The notes under the pieces are model-generated. The model saw only the letters and a list, made by a program, of their open reading frames with translations, made no database searches and was not told where the DNA came from. The translations under genes were made by a program, and so were the position numbers. 64,000 nucleotides of DNA, from the NCBI RefSeq assembly GCF_900626135.1, contig NZ_LR130786.1:558001-622000 (forward strand), given 5' to 3'. Below, piece by piece: positions 51,077 to 60,676 of this stretch (its first letter is position 1; the number at the start of each line of letters is the position of its first letter). The stretch comes from Senegalia massiliensis (lineage in GTDB: Bacteria; Bacillota; Clostridia; Tissierellales; SIT17).

Positions 51077-51105
51077 ATTGTACTATGTTAAATTTTGAAT
51101 GTCAA
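51077..51105 (-). promoter_or_regulatory. Promoter of tRNA-Thr-tufB
   Basis: -35 TTGACA (51100-51105), 17-base spacer, -10 TACAAT (51077-51082), right after the sigH stop. Confidence 0.88.
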
Positions 51106-51109
51106 TAGA

Positions 51110-51757
51110 TTAAATAGGTAAATCTTTTTCTAATTTCCTTTTTACTCTTTGGAGAGCATTATCAATAGACTTTACATGTCTTTCTAAGTTAATTGCTATC
51201 TCTTGATAACTTTTACCTTGCAAATAAGATAGTAATACTTCAAGTTCTAACCCACTAAGTGTTTGTCCTATTTTCTCTTCTATTCTAGATAGTTCTTCTT
51301 TAGATATCATAAGTTCCTCAGGATCTGTCACTTTTGCCCCTGAAATCATATCCATTAACGTTCTATCTGACTCCTCGTCATATAAAGGCTTATTCAAAGA
51401 GACATATGAATTTAAAGGCATATGCTTTTGTCTTGTGGCTGTTTTTATTGCTGTTATAATCTGTCTTGTAATGCAAAGTTCAGCAAATGCTCTAAAAGAA
51501 GCTAGTTTAGTTGCATCATAATCTCTAACAGCTTTATACAGTCCTATCATGCCTTCTTGTATTATATCCTCTTTGTCTGCTCCTATTAAAAAATAACTTC
51601 TAGCTTTAGCCCGTACAAAATATTTGTACTTTTTAATTAAATATTCTAAAGCTATATTATCCCCCTTTTTTGCTTTTTTAACTATTTCCTCATCACCCAT
51701 TAATGGGTAAATATCAGTGTATAATTCGTTGATCTTCTTTTGTGCTATGGATTCCAC
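51110..51757 (-). CDS. sigH: RNA polymerase sigma factor SigH
   Basis: 215 residues. Region 2 has ALEYLIKKYKYFVRAKARSY, DIIQEGMIGLYKAVRDYD and ASFRAFAELCITRQIITAIK; region 4 has LSYLQGKSYQEIAINLERHV. Sigma-H of Firmicutes drives early sporulation and stationary-phase genes. Between rae1 and tRNA-Thr-tufB-rpmG, as in Bacillus and clostridia. Confidence 0.95.
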   Translation of the reverse strand: MESIAQKKINELYTDIYPLMGDEEIVKKAKKGDNIALEYLIKKYKYFVRAKARSYFLIGADKEDIIQEGMIGLYKAVRDYDATKLASFRAFAELCITRQIITAIKTATRQKHMPLNSYVSLNKPLYDEESDRTLMDMISGAKVTDPEELMISKEELSRIEEKIGQTLSGLELEVLLSYLQGKSYQEIAINLERHVKSIDNALQRVKRKLEKDLPI

Positions 51758-51803
51758 TAATATCTCCTCCAGATATTCCCTGAAATATCAAACTTATATG
51801 GTT

Positions 51804-51833
51804 ATTATATATTAGTTACAGTTTGCCAGTCAA
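51804..51833 (-). promoter_or_regulatory. Promoter of sigH
   Basis: -35 TTGACT (51828-51833), 18-base spacer, -10 TATAAT (51804-51809), in the short gap after rae1. Confidence 0.7.
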
Positions 51834-51838
51834 GCATT

Positions 51839-52363
51839 TTAGCTTTTTCTTCGTATTTTTTCGAATTTTTCTAAAATTTCTTTATTTAACCTTTCCCCTA
51901 ATGAATCCTTTTTATATTTAACTTCTTTTTCCTTTTGCTTTTTTATAGAGCGTTTTACCCTATTTACTTCAATTTCTAATTCTCTTGCAGATATCCTTGT
52001 CCCACCTCTACCTAACACCACTTGTTGTTCTGTCCAATCAGAAGTTGCAACTCTAACAATTTTATTTCTTCCCATTTGATCTAGTTTTCTTTCTATATAT
52101 CTATCTGCTGTTTCATGTTCCTTTGTATAGACAACAGAAAGACCATATATATTTTCTTCTTTAGTATTACTTCCCTTTACTAAATGAGCATCAAATACTA
52201 TTATTACATTAATACCTGTAAAAGATTGATATTCTGACATTATTTCTATAAGTTCATTCCTTGCAGTATCTAAACTTAAGCGGCTTAATTCTTTAAGTTT
52301 AGTCCAACTGTTTATTATGTTATATGCATCTATAAAAAGATACTCTTTTTTATTCTTAGCCAT
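51839..52363 (-). CDS. rae1: NYN-domain ribosome-dependent mRNA endonuclease (YacP/Rae1)
   Basis: 174 residues. The PIN-like NYN fold has FIDAYNIINSW (catalytic Asp), VIIVFDAHLVKG, EHETADRYIERK and VATSDWTEQQVVLGRGG. B. subtilis Rae1 cuts mRNA in the ribosomal A site. It starts just after the rlmB stop; translation is coupled. Confidence 0.9.
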   Translation of the reverse strand: MAKNKKEYLFIDAYNIINSWTKLKELSRLSLDTARNELIEIMSEYQSFTGINVIIVFDAHLVKGSNTKEENIYGLSVVYTKEHETADRYIERKLDQMGRNKIVRVATSDWTEQQVVLGRGGTRISARELEIEVNRVKRSIKKQKEKEVKYKKDSLGERLNKEILEKFEKIRRKS

Positions 52364-52364
52364 C

Positions 52365-53111
52365 TCATTTTTTCAATCCTCTTTGTCTGTTTACATCATA
52401 CATTATAATAGAAGCTGCAACAGAGGCATTTAAAGATGATACTTTTCCTTTTATAGGTATTTTTACTAGATCATCACATTTTTCTTTTACTAATCTTCCA
52501 ATCCCGCTACCTTCACTACCTATAACTATTCCAATAGGACCTGTCAAGTTCATGTTATAATAATCAGCACTTCCATCCATGTCTGCTCCATATATCCAAA
52601 CACCTTCTTGTTTTAAAACATCTATTGTATTAGCTATATTAGGCACTTTAACTACTGGCATATACTCTATTGCTCCTGCTGATGTTTTTGCAACTGTAGA
52701 AGTAAGTCCTACAGACCTCCTCTTAGGAATTATTATTCCATGAGCCCCTACACATTCTGCTGTTCTCATTATGGAACCTAAGTTATGAGGATCTTTAATT
52801 TCATCTAATATAATTATAAAAGGATCTTCATTTCTTCTTTTAGCAAGTGCAAATACATCTTCTATATTTTTATAAGTATGACTTGAAGAAATTGCTATGA
52901 CCCCTTGATGAGAATTTGTGCTGCTAATTTGATTAAGTTTATTTTTATGAACATATTGAATTATAATCCCACGAGATTTAGCTAATTTCTTAATCTCATT
53001 TATGGAACCTGTTTTATTTCCATCTTCTATAAATATTTTCTCTATTTCTCTGCCAGATTTTAATGCTTCTATAACTGGATTTCTTCCTTCTATATAATCA
53101 TTTGTATTCAT
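52365..53111 (-). CDS. rlmB: 23S rRNA (guanosine-2'-O-)-methyltransferase RlmB-type (SpoU)
   Basis: 248 residues from ATG 53111 behind GAGGAG; a GTG three codons upstream lies in that site. N-terminal substrate domain (IEGRNPVIEALKSGREIEKI), then the SPOUT domain with ILDEIKDPHNLGSIMRTAEC, VIGSEGSGIGRLVKEKCDDL and IPIKGKVSSLNASVAASI, the knotted SAM site. Methylates G2251-type residues in the P loop by family. Confidence 0.93.
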   Translation of the reverse strand: MNTNDYIEGRNPVIEALKSGREIEKIFIEDGNKTGSINEIKKLAKSRGIIIQYVHKNKLNQISSTNSHQGVIAISSSHTYKNIEDVFALAKRRNEDPFIIILDEIKDPHNLGSIMRTAECVGAHGIIIPKRRSVGLTSTVAKTSAGAIEYMPVVKVPNIANTIDVLKQEGVWIYGADMDGSADYYNMNLTGPIGIVIGSEGSGIGRLVKEKCDDLVKIPIKGKVSSLNASVAASIIMYDVNRQRGLKK

Positions 53112-53128
53112 ATTTCTCACTCCTCATA

Positions 53129-53545
53129 TTAATTTTCTATTATCATATGAAATAACTCTTTAATTCTATCTTGTCTATCTAATAAATATAAATATCCTAC
53201 TAATGCTTCAAAACCAGTTGCATATCTATAATCTGATACATTGGCATTTTTAGGCACAGTTTGTGATTTAGTATTTCTACCTCTTTTAACAACTCTAATT
53301 TCTTCTTCTGTTAAAACGTTCATTAATTCATGCACTATGTCAGATTGTGCTTTTGCTTTTACAAACTCTATAGCTCGTTTATGAAGCTCATTTACGGAAA
53401 GTAATTTATCTTCCAATAAAAATCTTCTGATAAACACTTCATAAACTGCATCACCTATATAAGCAAGTTGTAAAGGAGAGAGCATATTAACGTCTCTCTC
53501 ACTCCATATTTTTTCATATATATTATCTATATTTCCCTTTTCCAT
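53129..53545 (-). CDS. mrnC: Mini-ribonuclease III
   Basis: 138 residues. A bare RNase III domain without dsRBD: LAYIGDAVYEVFIRRFLL contains the catalytic acidic residues, with KAKAQSDIVHELM and GRNTKSQTVPKNANVSDYRY. It matures 23S rRNA ends with L3. Overlaps the end of cysS by 19 bases. Confidence 0.94.
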   Translation of the reverse strand: MEKGNIDNIYEKIWSERDVNMLSPLQLAYIGDAVYEVFIRRFLLEDKLLSVNELHKRAIEFVKAKAQSDIVHELMNVLTEEEIRVVKRGRNTKSQTVPKNANVSDYRYATGFEALVGYLYLLDRQDRIKELFHMIIEN

Positions 53546-54924
53546 TTAGTACCTCTCTTTGTATCTTCTAATATTATACCCTTTTCTTTTAAATCATCTC
53601 TTATTTTATCTGCTAAAGCATAATCTTTATTTTTTCTTGCTTCCAGTCTTTTTTCAATTAATAAAGTTATCTCTTCATCTAGAATTTCATTTTCCTTATA
53701 TAATAACCCTAATATATCACTTAACTGAGTTAGAGCATCATAGCTATATTTTAAAGTACCATAAGAAACATCACTATTTAAATTTGTATTAGTATATTTA
53801 ATAAGTTCAAATACCTTTGATAAAGCATCAGAAGTATTTAAATCATCTTCCATACTATTGTTAAATTCAACTTTAAATCCATCTATTTTTTCTTTTATTT
53901 TACTATCAACATTTGTATCTTGTCTATCAGAAGTATCTAGAAGATCTTTCAATTTGTTTTTTCCATTATAAAGTCTATCGAGACCATTTTTTGATTGCTC
54001 AAGTATTTCTCTACTAAAGTTTATTGGACTTCTATAATGACTAGATAAAATAAAATACCTTACTATTTCTAGATCATATTCTTCACTTATGCCTCTCACT
54101 GTAAAAAAGTTTAATTTAGACTTACTCATTTTTATATCTTCTACATTTATCATTGCATTGTGAAGCCAATAGTTAGCAAATGGTTTGCCAGTAAGGCTTT
54201 CTGATTGAGCTATTTCATTTTCATGATGTGGGAATTCTAAATCATGCCCTCCAGCATGTATATCAATAGTATCTCCTAAATACTTTCTTGCCATGACAGA
54301 ACATTCAATATGCCATCCTGGTCTTCCTTCGCCCCATGGACTTTTCCAAAAAGGTTCTCCTTCTTTTTTGCTTTTCCAAAGAGCAAAATCTACCGGATTT
54401 CTTTTTTCTGTATTTACACCTATTCTAGCCCCTGACTGTAATTCCTCTATATTTTTATTTGATAACTTTCCATAATTATGCCATTTGCTAATATCAAAAT
54501 ATACATCTCCATTTACATTATAAGCAAATCCTTTCTTTTCTAATTCTTCTATAAATTCTATTATCTCATCGATATTTTCTGTAGCTCTAGGATGTATTGT
54601 TTCACCTTCTAATATTTGAAGATTATTAGCATCTACAGTATATTCTTGTATAAACTTATCTGCAATTTCTTTTACTGTTTTTCCTTCTTCATTTGCTTTC
54701 TCAATCATTTTATCATCTATATCTGTAAAATTAACAAGATAGTCCACTTTATATCCTTTTGTCTTAAGAAACCTCCTTAAGACATCAAAAACTATAAGTG
54801 GCCTCGCATTACCTACATGGATATAATTATATACTGTCGGTCCACATACATACATTGTCACCTTATCCTTATTTAAAGGTATAAATTCTTCCTTTTTTCT
54901 AGTTAAACTATTATATAATTTCAT
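53527..54924 (-). CDS. cysS: Cysteinyl-tRNA synthetase
   Basis: 465 residues. Class I HIGH-type motif in YNYIHVGNARPLIVFDVL, zinc ligands Cys29 region (YVCGPTVYN), HIECSVMARKYLG and HAGGHDLEFPHHENEIAQSE, and KMSKS at IKMSKSKLNFF. Co-transcribed after cysE under the Cys T-box, so synthesis of Cys and its charging respond together. Confidence 0.98.
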   Translation of the reverse strand: MKLYNSLTRKKEEFIPLNKDKVTMYVCGPTVYNYIHVGNARPLIVFDVLRRFLKTKGYKVDYLVNFTDIDDKMIEKANEEGKTVKEIADKFIQEYTVDANNLQILEGETIHPRATENIDEIIEFIEELEKKGFAYNVNGDVYFDISKWHNYGKLSNKNIEELQSGARIGVNTEKRNPVDFALWKSKKEGEPFWKSPWGEGRPGWHIECSVMARKYLGDTIDIHAGGHDLEFPHHENEIAQSESLTGKPFANYWLHNAMINVEDIKMSKSKLNFFTVRGISEEYDLEIVRYFILSSHYRSPINFSREILEQSKNGLDRLYNGKNKLKDLLDTSDRQDTNVDSKIKEKIDGFKVEFNNSMEDDLNTSDALSKVFELIKYTNTNLNSDVSYGTLKYSYDALTQLSDILGLLYKENEILDEEITLLIEKRLEARKNKDYALADKIRDDLKEKGIILEDTKRGTKWKREI

Positions 54925-54926
54925 TT

Positions 54927-55565
54927 TTATTCCTCCCTTATTAATTTTCTTTCTAATTCTTTTATTCTATTATCCATATCCTTAAATTTATCTGCTATAG
55001 GATCAGGAAATTTTGTTTGATCAAGATCTAAATCTGATATAGGTGTAACTTTCTTTCTAAGAACTACTTCACCAGGTATTCCCACTATTGTTGCATACTC
55101 TGGTACTTCTTTTAACACAACTGCACCAGCTCCAATTTTAGCAAAATCATTTACCTTAAAAGGACCTAATACCTTTGCTCCACTACTTATTACTACATTA
55201 TTACCAATAGTAGGATGTCTTTTACCTTCCTCTTTTCCTGTACCACCTAAAGTTACTCCTTGATATATAACTACATCATTACCTATTTCAGTAGTTTCAC
55301 CTATTACTACTCCCATACCATGATCTATAAATACTCTCTTACCTATTTTAGCACCGGGATGAATTTCTATCCCTGTAAAAGATCTTGATATTTGAGATAT
55401 AATCCTAGCTAATAAATATATATTTTTATTATATAAATAGTGAGATACTCTATGAAGTATGACCGCATGTAATCCTGGATAACATAATAATATTTCTATG
55501 AAATTTTTAGCTGCTGGATCTCTTTTATATATTGCATTTATATCTTCTCTTATACTAGAAAACAT
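54927..55565 (-). CDS. cysE: Serine O-acetyltransferase
   Basis: 212 residues. N-terminal helical domain ([20 protein letters not shown]), then left-handed hexapeptide repeats [60 protein letters not shown] and [10 protein letters not shown]. It makes O-acetylserine for cysteine synthesis. Preceded by a T-box with UGC specifier. Confidence 0.96.
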   Translation of the reverse strand: MFSSIREDINAIYKRDPAAKNFIEILLCYPGLHAVILHRVSHYLYNKNIYLLARIISQISRSFTGIEIHPGAKIGKRVFIDHGMGVVIGETTEIGNDVVIYQGVTLGGTGKEEGKRHPTIGNNVVISSGAKVLGPFKVNDFAKIGAGAVVLKEVPEYATIVGIPGEVVLRKKVTPISDLDLDQTKFPDPIADKFKDMDNRIKELERKLIREE

Positions 55566-55602
55566 AATATATTCCTACTTTCTAACACTAATTTTAATAT
55601 TA

Positions 55603-55815
55603 AAAAACCGTCTCTATACATTTGTATAGAGACGGTTTTTCCGTGGTTCCACTCTAATTTAAGCATTTAGCTTATCTCTAATAGTTATAACGTAACAAAC
55701 GTTTTGTTTTACTTTTTTCAAACAAAAAGTTCAAAGGTGCATTTTCAATCTATACATCCCTTAATCCTTTCAGCCTAGGGACTATTCTCTGTTAGGTAGT
55801 ATAAATTTACTTTTC
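55603..55815 (-). promoter_or_regulatory. Cys-specific T-box riboswitch of cysE-cysS-mrnC-rlmB
   Basis: On the minus strand a stem I with GCTGAAAGGATT, specifier TGC (55741-55739, Cys codon) in GAAAATGCACC, the T-box motif AGAGTGGAACCACGG (55655-55641) and a long terminator stem (55640-55603, ACCGTCTC/GAGACGGT with T-run). The motif has AGAG for the usual AGGG and CCACGG for CCGCGG, still with the invariant TGGNACC. Uncharged tRNA-Cys would turn the operon on. Confidence 0.92.
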
Positions 55816-55829
55816 CTTATCATTACTTT

Positions 55830-57317
55830 TTAATTATTTAAAACATTATTTTCTACATATTCTATGCGATTAAGTATATTTTGTTTACCTAAAACTAAAA
55901 TTATATTTACCATTTCAGGTCCATGAAGTTTCCCTGTAAGCATAGCTCTTATTGGCATAAACAAATTCTTTCCTTTAACTTTAGTTTTCTTTTGAATTTT
56001 TTTGATTATTGTTTTTGAAAACTCTTCATCTATTTCATCTATTTGGTCTAACTCTTCTCTAAAAGCATTTAAAAGTAATGGAACTTGTTCTCCTTTTAAT
56101 GTTTCTAATACTTTTTCATCTTCTAAGTCAATTTCATAATTAAAATATATATTTGCTTTTTCTTTTATTTCAGAAAGATAAGAGAGATCTTCTTTTACAG
56201 TAGAAACTAGAGTTTTTATCCAATCATATCTATTTTCCACATCATTATTATCAATATATCCTGCTTCTTTTAAGAAAGGGATTGATAAATCTGTTATTCT
56301 TTCTAAACTTTCTTCTCTTATATATTGACCATTTATCCAGTTTAATTTATCTATATCAAATACTCCACCAGTTTTTGATACTCTATCAAATGAAAACTCT
56401 TTTTCTAGTTCATTCATTGAAAATATTTCTTTATTTGATTCTGGACTCCAGCCAACTAAAGCCAAATAGTTAACTAATGCTTCAGGAAGATATCCTTTTT
56501 CTTTGAAATCTGATACAGATACATCACCTTGTCTTTTAGATAATTTTTTCTTATCTTTATTTAAAACTGTGGGTAAATGCACATATGTTGGAGCTTTCCA
56601 TCCAAAAGCTTGGAACATAAATACATGCTTAGGTGTTGATGGTAACCATTCTTCACCTCTAACTACATGTGATATATTCATTAAGTGATCATCCACTACT
56701 ACTGCAAAATGATATGTTGGAAATCCATCTGACTTCATAAGAACTTGATCATCCATATCATTTGTATTAATAGTAACTTTCCCTCTTACTAAATCATCAA
56801 ATACTATATTTTCATTTTCAGGTAATTTAAGTCGTACCACATAATCTTCGCCATTTGCGATTCTAATTTCAGCTTCTCTTTTATCTAAACTTCTACAATA
56901 TCCATCATATTTTGGTATTTTACCATCTCTTTTTTGTTCTTCACGTACTTTATCTAATCTTTCTTTTGAACAAAAACAATAATAAGCATACCCTTTTTCT
57001 ATTAATATATCTATATATTTCTTATAAATATCTAATCTTTTAGATTGAGTATATGGGCCATATTCACCTTTTTCTACGATTTCACCATTTTCTACAAATA
57101 CACCTTCATCATGTGTTATTCCTGCCCATTCCATAGAATCTATTAAGTTTTCTAAAGCTCCTTCTACAAATCTAGTTCTATCTGTATCTTCTATTCTTAA
57201 AATATATTTTCCACCGTTATTTTTAGAAAATAAATAATTATATAGAGCCGTTCTAAGACTCCCTATGTGAACAAATCCTGTAGGACTTGGAGCAAATCTC
57301 ACTCTAATATTACTCAT
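55830..57317 (-). CDS. gltX: Glutamyl-tRNA synthetase
   Basis: 495 residues. HIGH-type motif in [25 protein letters not shown] variant [15 protein letters not shown], the conserved [20 protein letters not shown] region. Discriminating for Glu versus Gln cannot be judged by eye; whether GatCAB is used is unknown from this window. Located between proS and cysE. Confidence 0.97.
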   Translation of the reverse strand: MSNIRVRFAPSPTGFVHIGSLRTALYNYLFSKNNGGKYILRIEDTDRTRFVEGALENLIDSMEWAGITHDEGVFVENGEIVEKGEYGPYTQSKRLDIYKKYIDILIEKGYAYYCFCSKERLDKVREEQKRDGKIPKYDGYCRSLDKREAEIRIANGEDYVVRLKLPENENIVFDDLVRGKVTINTNDMDDQVLMKSDGFPTYHFAVVVDDHLMNISHVVRGEEWLPSTPKHVFMFQAFGWKAPTYVHLPTVLNKDKKKLSKRQGDVSVSDFKEKGYLPEALVNYLALVGWSPESNKEIFSMNELEKEFSFDRVSKTGGVFDIDKLNWINGQYIREESLERITDLSIPFLKEAGYIDNNDVENRYDWIKTLVSTVKEDLSYLSEIKEKANIYFNYEIDLEDEKVLETLKGEQVPLLLNAFREELDQIDEIDEEFSKTIIKKIQKKTKVKGKNLFMPIRAMLTGKLHGPEMVNIILVLGKQNILNRIEYVENNVLNN

Positions 57318-57371
57318 AAAATACCTCCATAAGTTTAAATTTAAACCTTACTTCATTAATTATTGTTATTT

Positions 57372-57400
57372 ATTATATAATATATACCCCTTAATAGCAA
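57372..57400 (-). promoter_or_regulatory. Promoter of gltX
   Basis: -35 TTGCTA (57395-57400), 17-base spacer, -10 TATAAT (57372-57377). Its leader contains the perfect 14-base palindrome GTTTAAATTTAAAC (57333-57346) close to the Shine-Dalgarno. Confidence 0.7.
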
Positions 57401-57401
57401 G

Positions 57402-59120
57402 TTACAACTTAAGTCCTTGCTCATTAAAGGCTTCTTGAACTTTTTCAAATATTTCATTTGAATTTATTTTTATCTTATCTTCTTTTCCTCTTACAGAAAA
57501 TTCTACAACTGATTCTTTAGCATCTCTACCTACGGTTATTCTTATTGGAATACCTATAAGTTCTGCATCTGTAAACTTAACTCCAGCTCTTTCTTTTCTA
57601 TCATCAATTAATACTTCTATACCTTTATCCATTAATTGATTATATAATTTTTCACCAAGCTCCATTTGGTCATCTTTTTTAGCATTTACCACTGTTATTA
57701 TTACATGGTAAGGAGCCACAGATAATGGCCATATTATTCCTTTATCATCATGATATTGTTCTATTATTGCAGCCATTGTTCTAGTTATCCCAATACCATA
57801 GGAACCCATCCAGAACTTGGTTGATTTACCGTTCTCATCAAGGAAAGTAGCATCTAAACCATCGCTATACTTTGTGCCAAGTTGGAATATATTACCAACT
57901 TCTATTCCTCTCTCTATTAACAACTCGCTACCACATTTAGGACATTCATCATTTTCTTTAACTAATAACAAGTCTTCAACTTCTTCTGCTGAAATATCAT
58001 CTATGTTTACATTTTTAATATGATAATCTGTTTTGTTTGCACCTATTATAAAGTTTTTCATCTTTTTAACTCTAGAATCCATTAATATTTTAATATCTTG
58101 CTTTAAGTCTATAGGTCCTGCAAATCCCACTTCAGCTCCAGTAACATTTCTTACGCCTTCTTCATCTAACATTTCTAATTCATGTTCAGGAACTTTAAAA
58201 TAATTTACAAGTTTAGTATGGTTTAATTCTCTATCTCCAGGAATAAGTACTGCTATAACCTCATCAGATATACGAACTAAAAGAGTTTTTACAAAATTAG
58301 AAGCATCTATACCAAAAAACTCCACTAAATTTTCTATTGTTTTGATACCTGGTGTATGAACTTCCTCAATTTCTAGATTTTCTCCTTTATTATCTATGCT
58401 ATATATTACTTTTGCTTTTTCATCTGTAGCTGCATAGTCACAATCTTTACAATAAGCTATCTCACTTTCACCTACACTACTCATAGCAGTAAATTCATGA
58501 GAATCGCCATCTCCCATAGCTCCAGAGTCACCTTCTACAACCCTAAAGTTCAGATTACATCTAGTAAATGCCTTTTCATATGCTCTCCACATATCCATAT
58601 AACTTTCATTCATTCCATTTACATCTTTATCAAAACTATATGCATCTTTCATAATGAATTCTCTGGAACGCATGACACCAAAACGTGGTCTTTTTTCATC
58701 TCTATATTTAGTTTGTATCTGATAAATATTTAAAGGTAATTGCTTATATGATTTTAATTCATTTCTTATTAGGTCAGTAAATATCTCTTCATGTGTTGGT
58801 CCTAAACAAAATTCTCTTTCATTTCTATCTTTAAGTCTAAACATTTCTGGACCAAAATCAGCCCACCTTCCTGATTCTTCCCATAATTCTCTAGGTTGAA
58901 TAGCAGACATTAACACTTCTTGAGAACCTGCTCTGTCCATCTCTTCTCTCACAATTTTTTCTATTTTCTCTATTACTCTAAAACCTAAAGGTAAATAAGA
59001 ATATACTCCTGATACTAATTTTCTAATCATACCTGCTCTTAATAATAGTTTATGACTTGGTATTTCAGCATCTGCTGGCACTTCTCTAAGTGTTGGCATA
59101 TATAACCTTGACATTTTCAT
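57402..59120 (-). CDS. proS: Prolyl-tRNA synthetase (prokaryote-like type with editing insertion)
   Basis: 572 residues. Class II motif 1 to 3 with [36 protein letters not shown], and [17 protein letters not shown]. An insertion (about 230-390) is the INS editing domain that hydrolyses Ala-tRNA-Pro, including [23 protein letters not shown] 59120 has AGGAGGG seven bases upstream. Controlled by a Pro T-box. Confidence 0.97.
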   Translation of the reverse strand: MKMSRLYMPTLREVPADAEIPSHKLLLRAGMIRKLVSGVYSYLPLGFRVIEKIEKIVREEMDRAGSQEVLMSAIQPRELWEESGRWADFGPEMFRLKDRNEREFCLGPTHEEIFTDLIRNELKSYKQLPLNIYQIQTKYRDEKRPRFGVMRSREFIMKDAYSFDKDVNGMNESYMDMWRAYEKAFTRCNLNFRVVEGDSGAMGDGDSHEFTAMSSVGESEIAYCKDCDYAATDEKAKVIYSIDNKGENLEIEEVHTPGIKTIENLVEFFGIDASNFVKTLLVRISDEVIAVLIPGDRELNHTKLVNYFKVPEHELEMLDEEGVRNVTGAEVGFAGPIDLKQDIKILMDSRVKKMKNFIIGANKTDYHIKNVNIDDISAEEVEDLLLVKENDECPKCGSELLIERGIEVGNIFQLGTKYSDGLDATFLDENGKSTKFWMGSYGIGITRTMAAIIEQYHDDKGIIWPLSVAPYHVIITVVNAKKDDQMELGEKLYNQLMDKGIEVLIDDRKERAGVKFTDAELIGIPIRITVGRDAKESVVEFSVRGKEDKIKINSNEIFEKVQEAFNEQGLKL

Positions 59121-59150
59121 ATTTAAACCCTCCTATTTTAAAACAAAATA

Positions 59151-59375
59151 AAAACCGCCCCTAAAAAGGGACGGATATTCCGCGGTACCACCCTAGTTGA
59201 CCATAAAAAGTCCACTCTAGACTATAACGATATAAAACCGTAAGCAAATATTGCTTAAGCTCGGGAACAGGTTCAATATTTAGCGGAATGAAAACTTTAC
59301 AGCCTAGAGCTTTCTCTCTTTGAATCATAAATACTTACTATTTTCCTTCAATGCTTTTAAATTATTTAATTTTAT
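59151..59375 (-). promoter_or_regulatory. Pro-specific T-box riboswitch of proS
   Basis: Specifier CCT (59271-59269, Pro codon) in TTGAACCTGTTC, stem I with AGAGAGAAAG, canonical T-box AGGGTGGTACCGCGG (59194-59180) and a terminator stem CCGTCCCT/AGGGGCGG with T-run (59174-59151). Confidence 0.93.
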
Positions 59376-59380
59376 TATAT

Positions 59381-59409
59381 ATATTACTAAAAAACTAATT
59401 TATTGTCAA
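59381..59409 (-). promoter_or_regulatory. Promoter of the proS T-box transcript
   Basis: -35 TTGACA (59404-59409), 17-base spacer, -10 TAATAT (59381-59386), right after ispF. Confidence 0.75.
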
Positions 59410-59416
59410 TAAAATA

Positions 59417-59890
59417 TTATTTTTTTATAAGTAAACATACAGATTGAGCTGATATTCCTTCTTTTCTACCTTCAAATCCAAGTTCTTCTGTAGTAGTAGC
59501 TTTTATATTTATATTATCTATTGAAGTTTTTAGTGTATCTGATATTACTTTCCTCATATCAATAATATATGGTGCCATTTTAGGCCTCTGAGCTACAATA
59601 ACAGCATCAATATTACCTATTATATAACCTTTGTCATACATACTATCATATACTTTTTTTAATAAACTTATACTACTTGCATCCTTAAATTCTGAATTAG
59701 TATCTGGAAAATGCTTACCAATATCTCCTAAAGATAATGCTCCTAATATACTGTCCATTATAGCATGAGTTAATACATCTGCATCAGAATGTCCTAAGAG
59801 CCCTTTTTCATGTTCTATTTTCACTCCCCCCACAATTAAATCTCTATTTTTTACTAACTTATGTACATCATAACCAATTCCTATTTTCAT
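59417..59890 (-). CDS. ispF: 2-C-methyl-D-erythritol 2,4-cyclodiphosphate synthase
   Basis: 157 residues. Zinc ligands in GIGYDVHKL and [20 protein letters not shown]; the C-terminal [20 protein letters not shown] is canonical. Fifth enzyme of the MEP isoprenoid pathway. 15 bases after ispD. Confidence 0.97.
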   Translation of the reverse strand: MKIGIGYDVHKLVKNRDLIVGGVKIEHEKGLLGHSDADVLTHAIMDSILGALSLGDIGKHFPDTNSEFKDASSISLLKKVYDSMYDKGYIIGNIDAVIVAQRPKMAPYIIDMRKVISDTLKTSIDNINIKATTTEELGFEGRKEGISAQSVCLLIKK

Positions 59891-59904
59891 CTATTCGTCT
59901 CCTT

Positions 59905-60606
59905 TTATATTCTATCTAAAAAATTTTCACCCATAACTAAATCTTCTGGAGTGGTAATTTTTATATTCTTATAATTCCCCATTATCATTTTTACAGAATA
60001 TCCAAAATGCTCTACTAACATAGAATCATCTGTTACATTTAACTCACTCTCTATACCTTTATTATAACAATCCATTATAACTTTATAAGAAAAACTTTGT
60101 GGTGTTTGAACTTTCCACAAATGACTTCTATTAGGTGTACTTTCAATTATATTATCATTATTAACAATCTTTATTGTATCCTTTACAGGAACACCTACAA
60201 CTGTGGCTTTATTTAATATAACTTCTTTTATAGATGAATTTATAATTTCATCATCAACAAATGGTCTAGCTCCATCATGAATAAGTACAATATCACTTTT
60301 AGGATTTACCATCTTTAAGCCATTATATACTGAATCCCTACGCTCTTTTCCTCCAGCAACTATATCTTTTATTTTTTTAAATTTATATTTATTTACTATA
60401 TTTTTATTACAATAATTTATTTCATCTTCTTTTGCTACAATTACTATGTCATCTACAAATTTATTTTTTTCAAACTTATCTAATGTATAAAAAAGTATAG
60501 GTTTGTCATTTAATAAAATATATTGTTTATTTATATTACTATTCATCCTTTTACCCATGCCTGCAGCAGCAATAATAACTGAAACTTTCTTATTTTTATA
60601 GCTCAT
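59905..60606 (-). CDS. ispD: 2-C-methyl-D-erythritol 4-phosphate cytidylyltransferase
   Basis: 233 residues. Nucleotide-binding loop IIAAAGMGKRMNSNINKQYI, AGGKERRDSVYNGLK, LIHDGARPFV and GVPVKDTIK are signatures. It makes CDP-methylerythritol. Paired with ispF in the MEP pathway. Confidence 0.97.
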   Translation of the reverse strand: MSYKNKKVSVIIAAAGMGKRMNSNINKQYILLNDKPILFYTLDKFEKNKFVDDIVIVAKEDEINYCNKNIVNKYKFKKIKDIVAGGKERRDSVYNGLKMVNPKSDIVLIHDGARPFVDDEIINSSIKEVILNKATVVGVPVKDTIKIVNNDNIIESTPNRSHLWKVQTPQSFSYKVIMDCYNKGIESELNVTDDSMLVEHFGYSVKMIMGNYKNIKITTPEDLVMGENFLDRI

Positions 60607-60641
60607 TTTTTCACCTCAAGTTAATTATAAGAAAAATCCAT

Positions 60642-60672
60642 AAAAAAAGCTACCTTTTGAAGGTAGCTTTTT
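60642..60672 (-). terminator. Terminator of pckA
   Basis: Stem AAAAAGCTACC/GGTAGCTTTTT with a 7-base loop and T-run on the minus strand, at the pckA stop. Confidence 0.9.
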
Positions 60673-60676
60673 AAAA

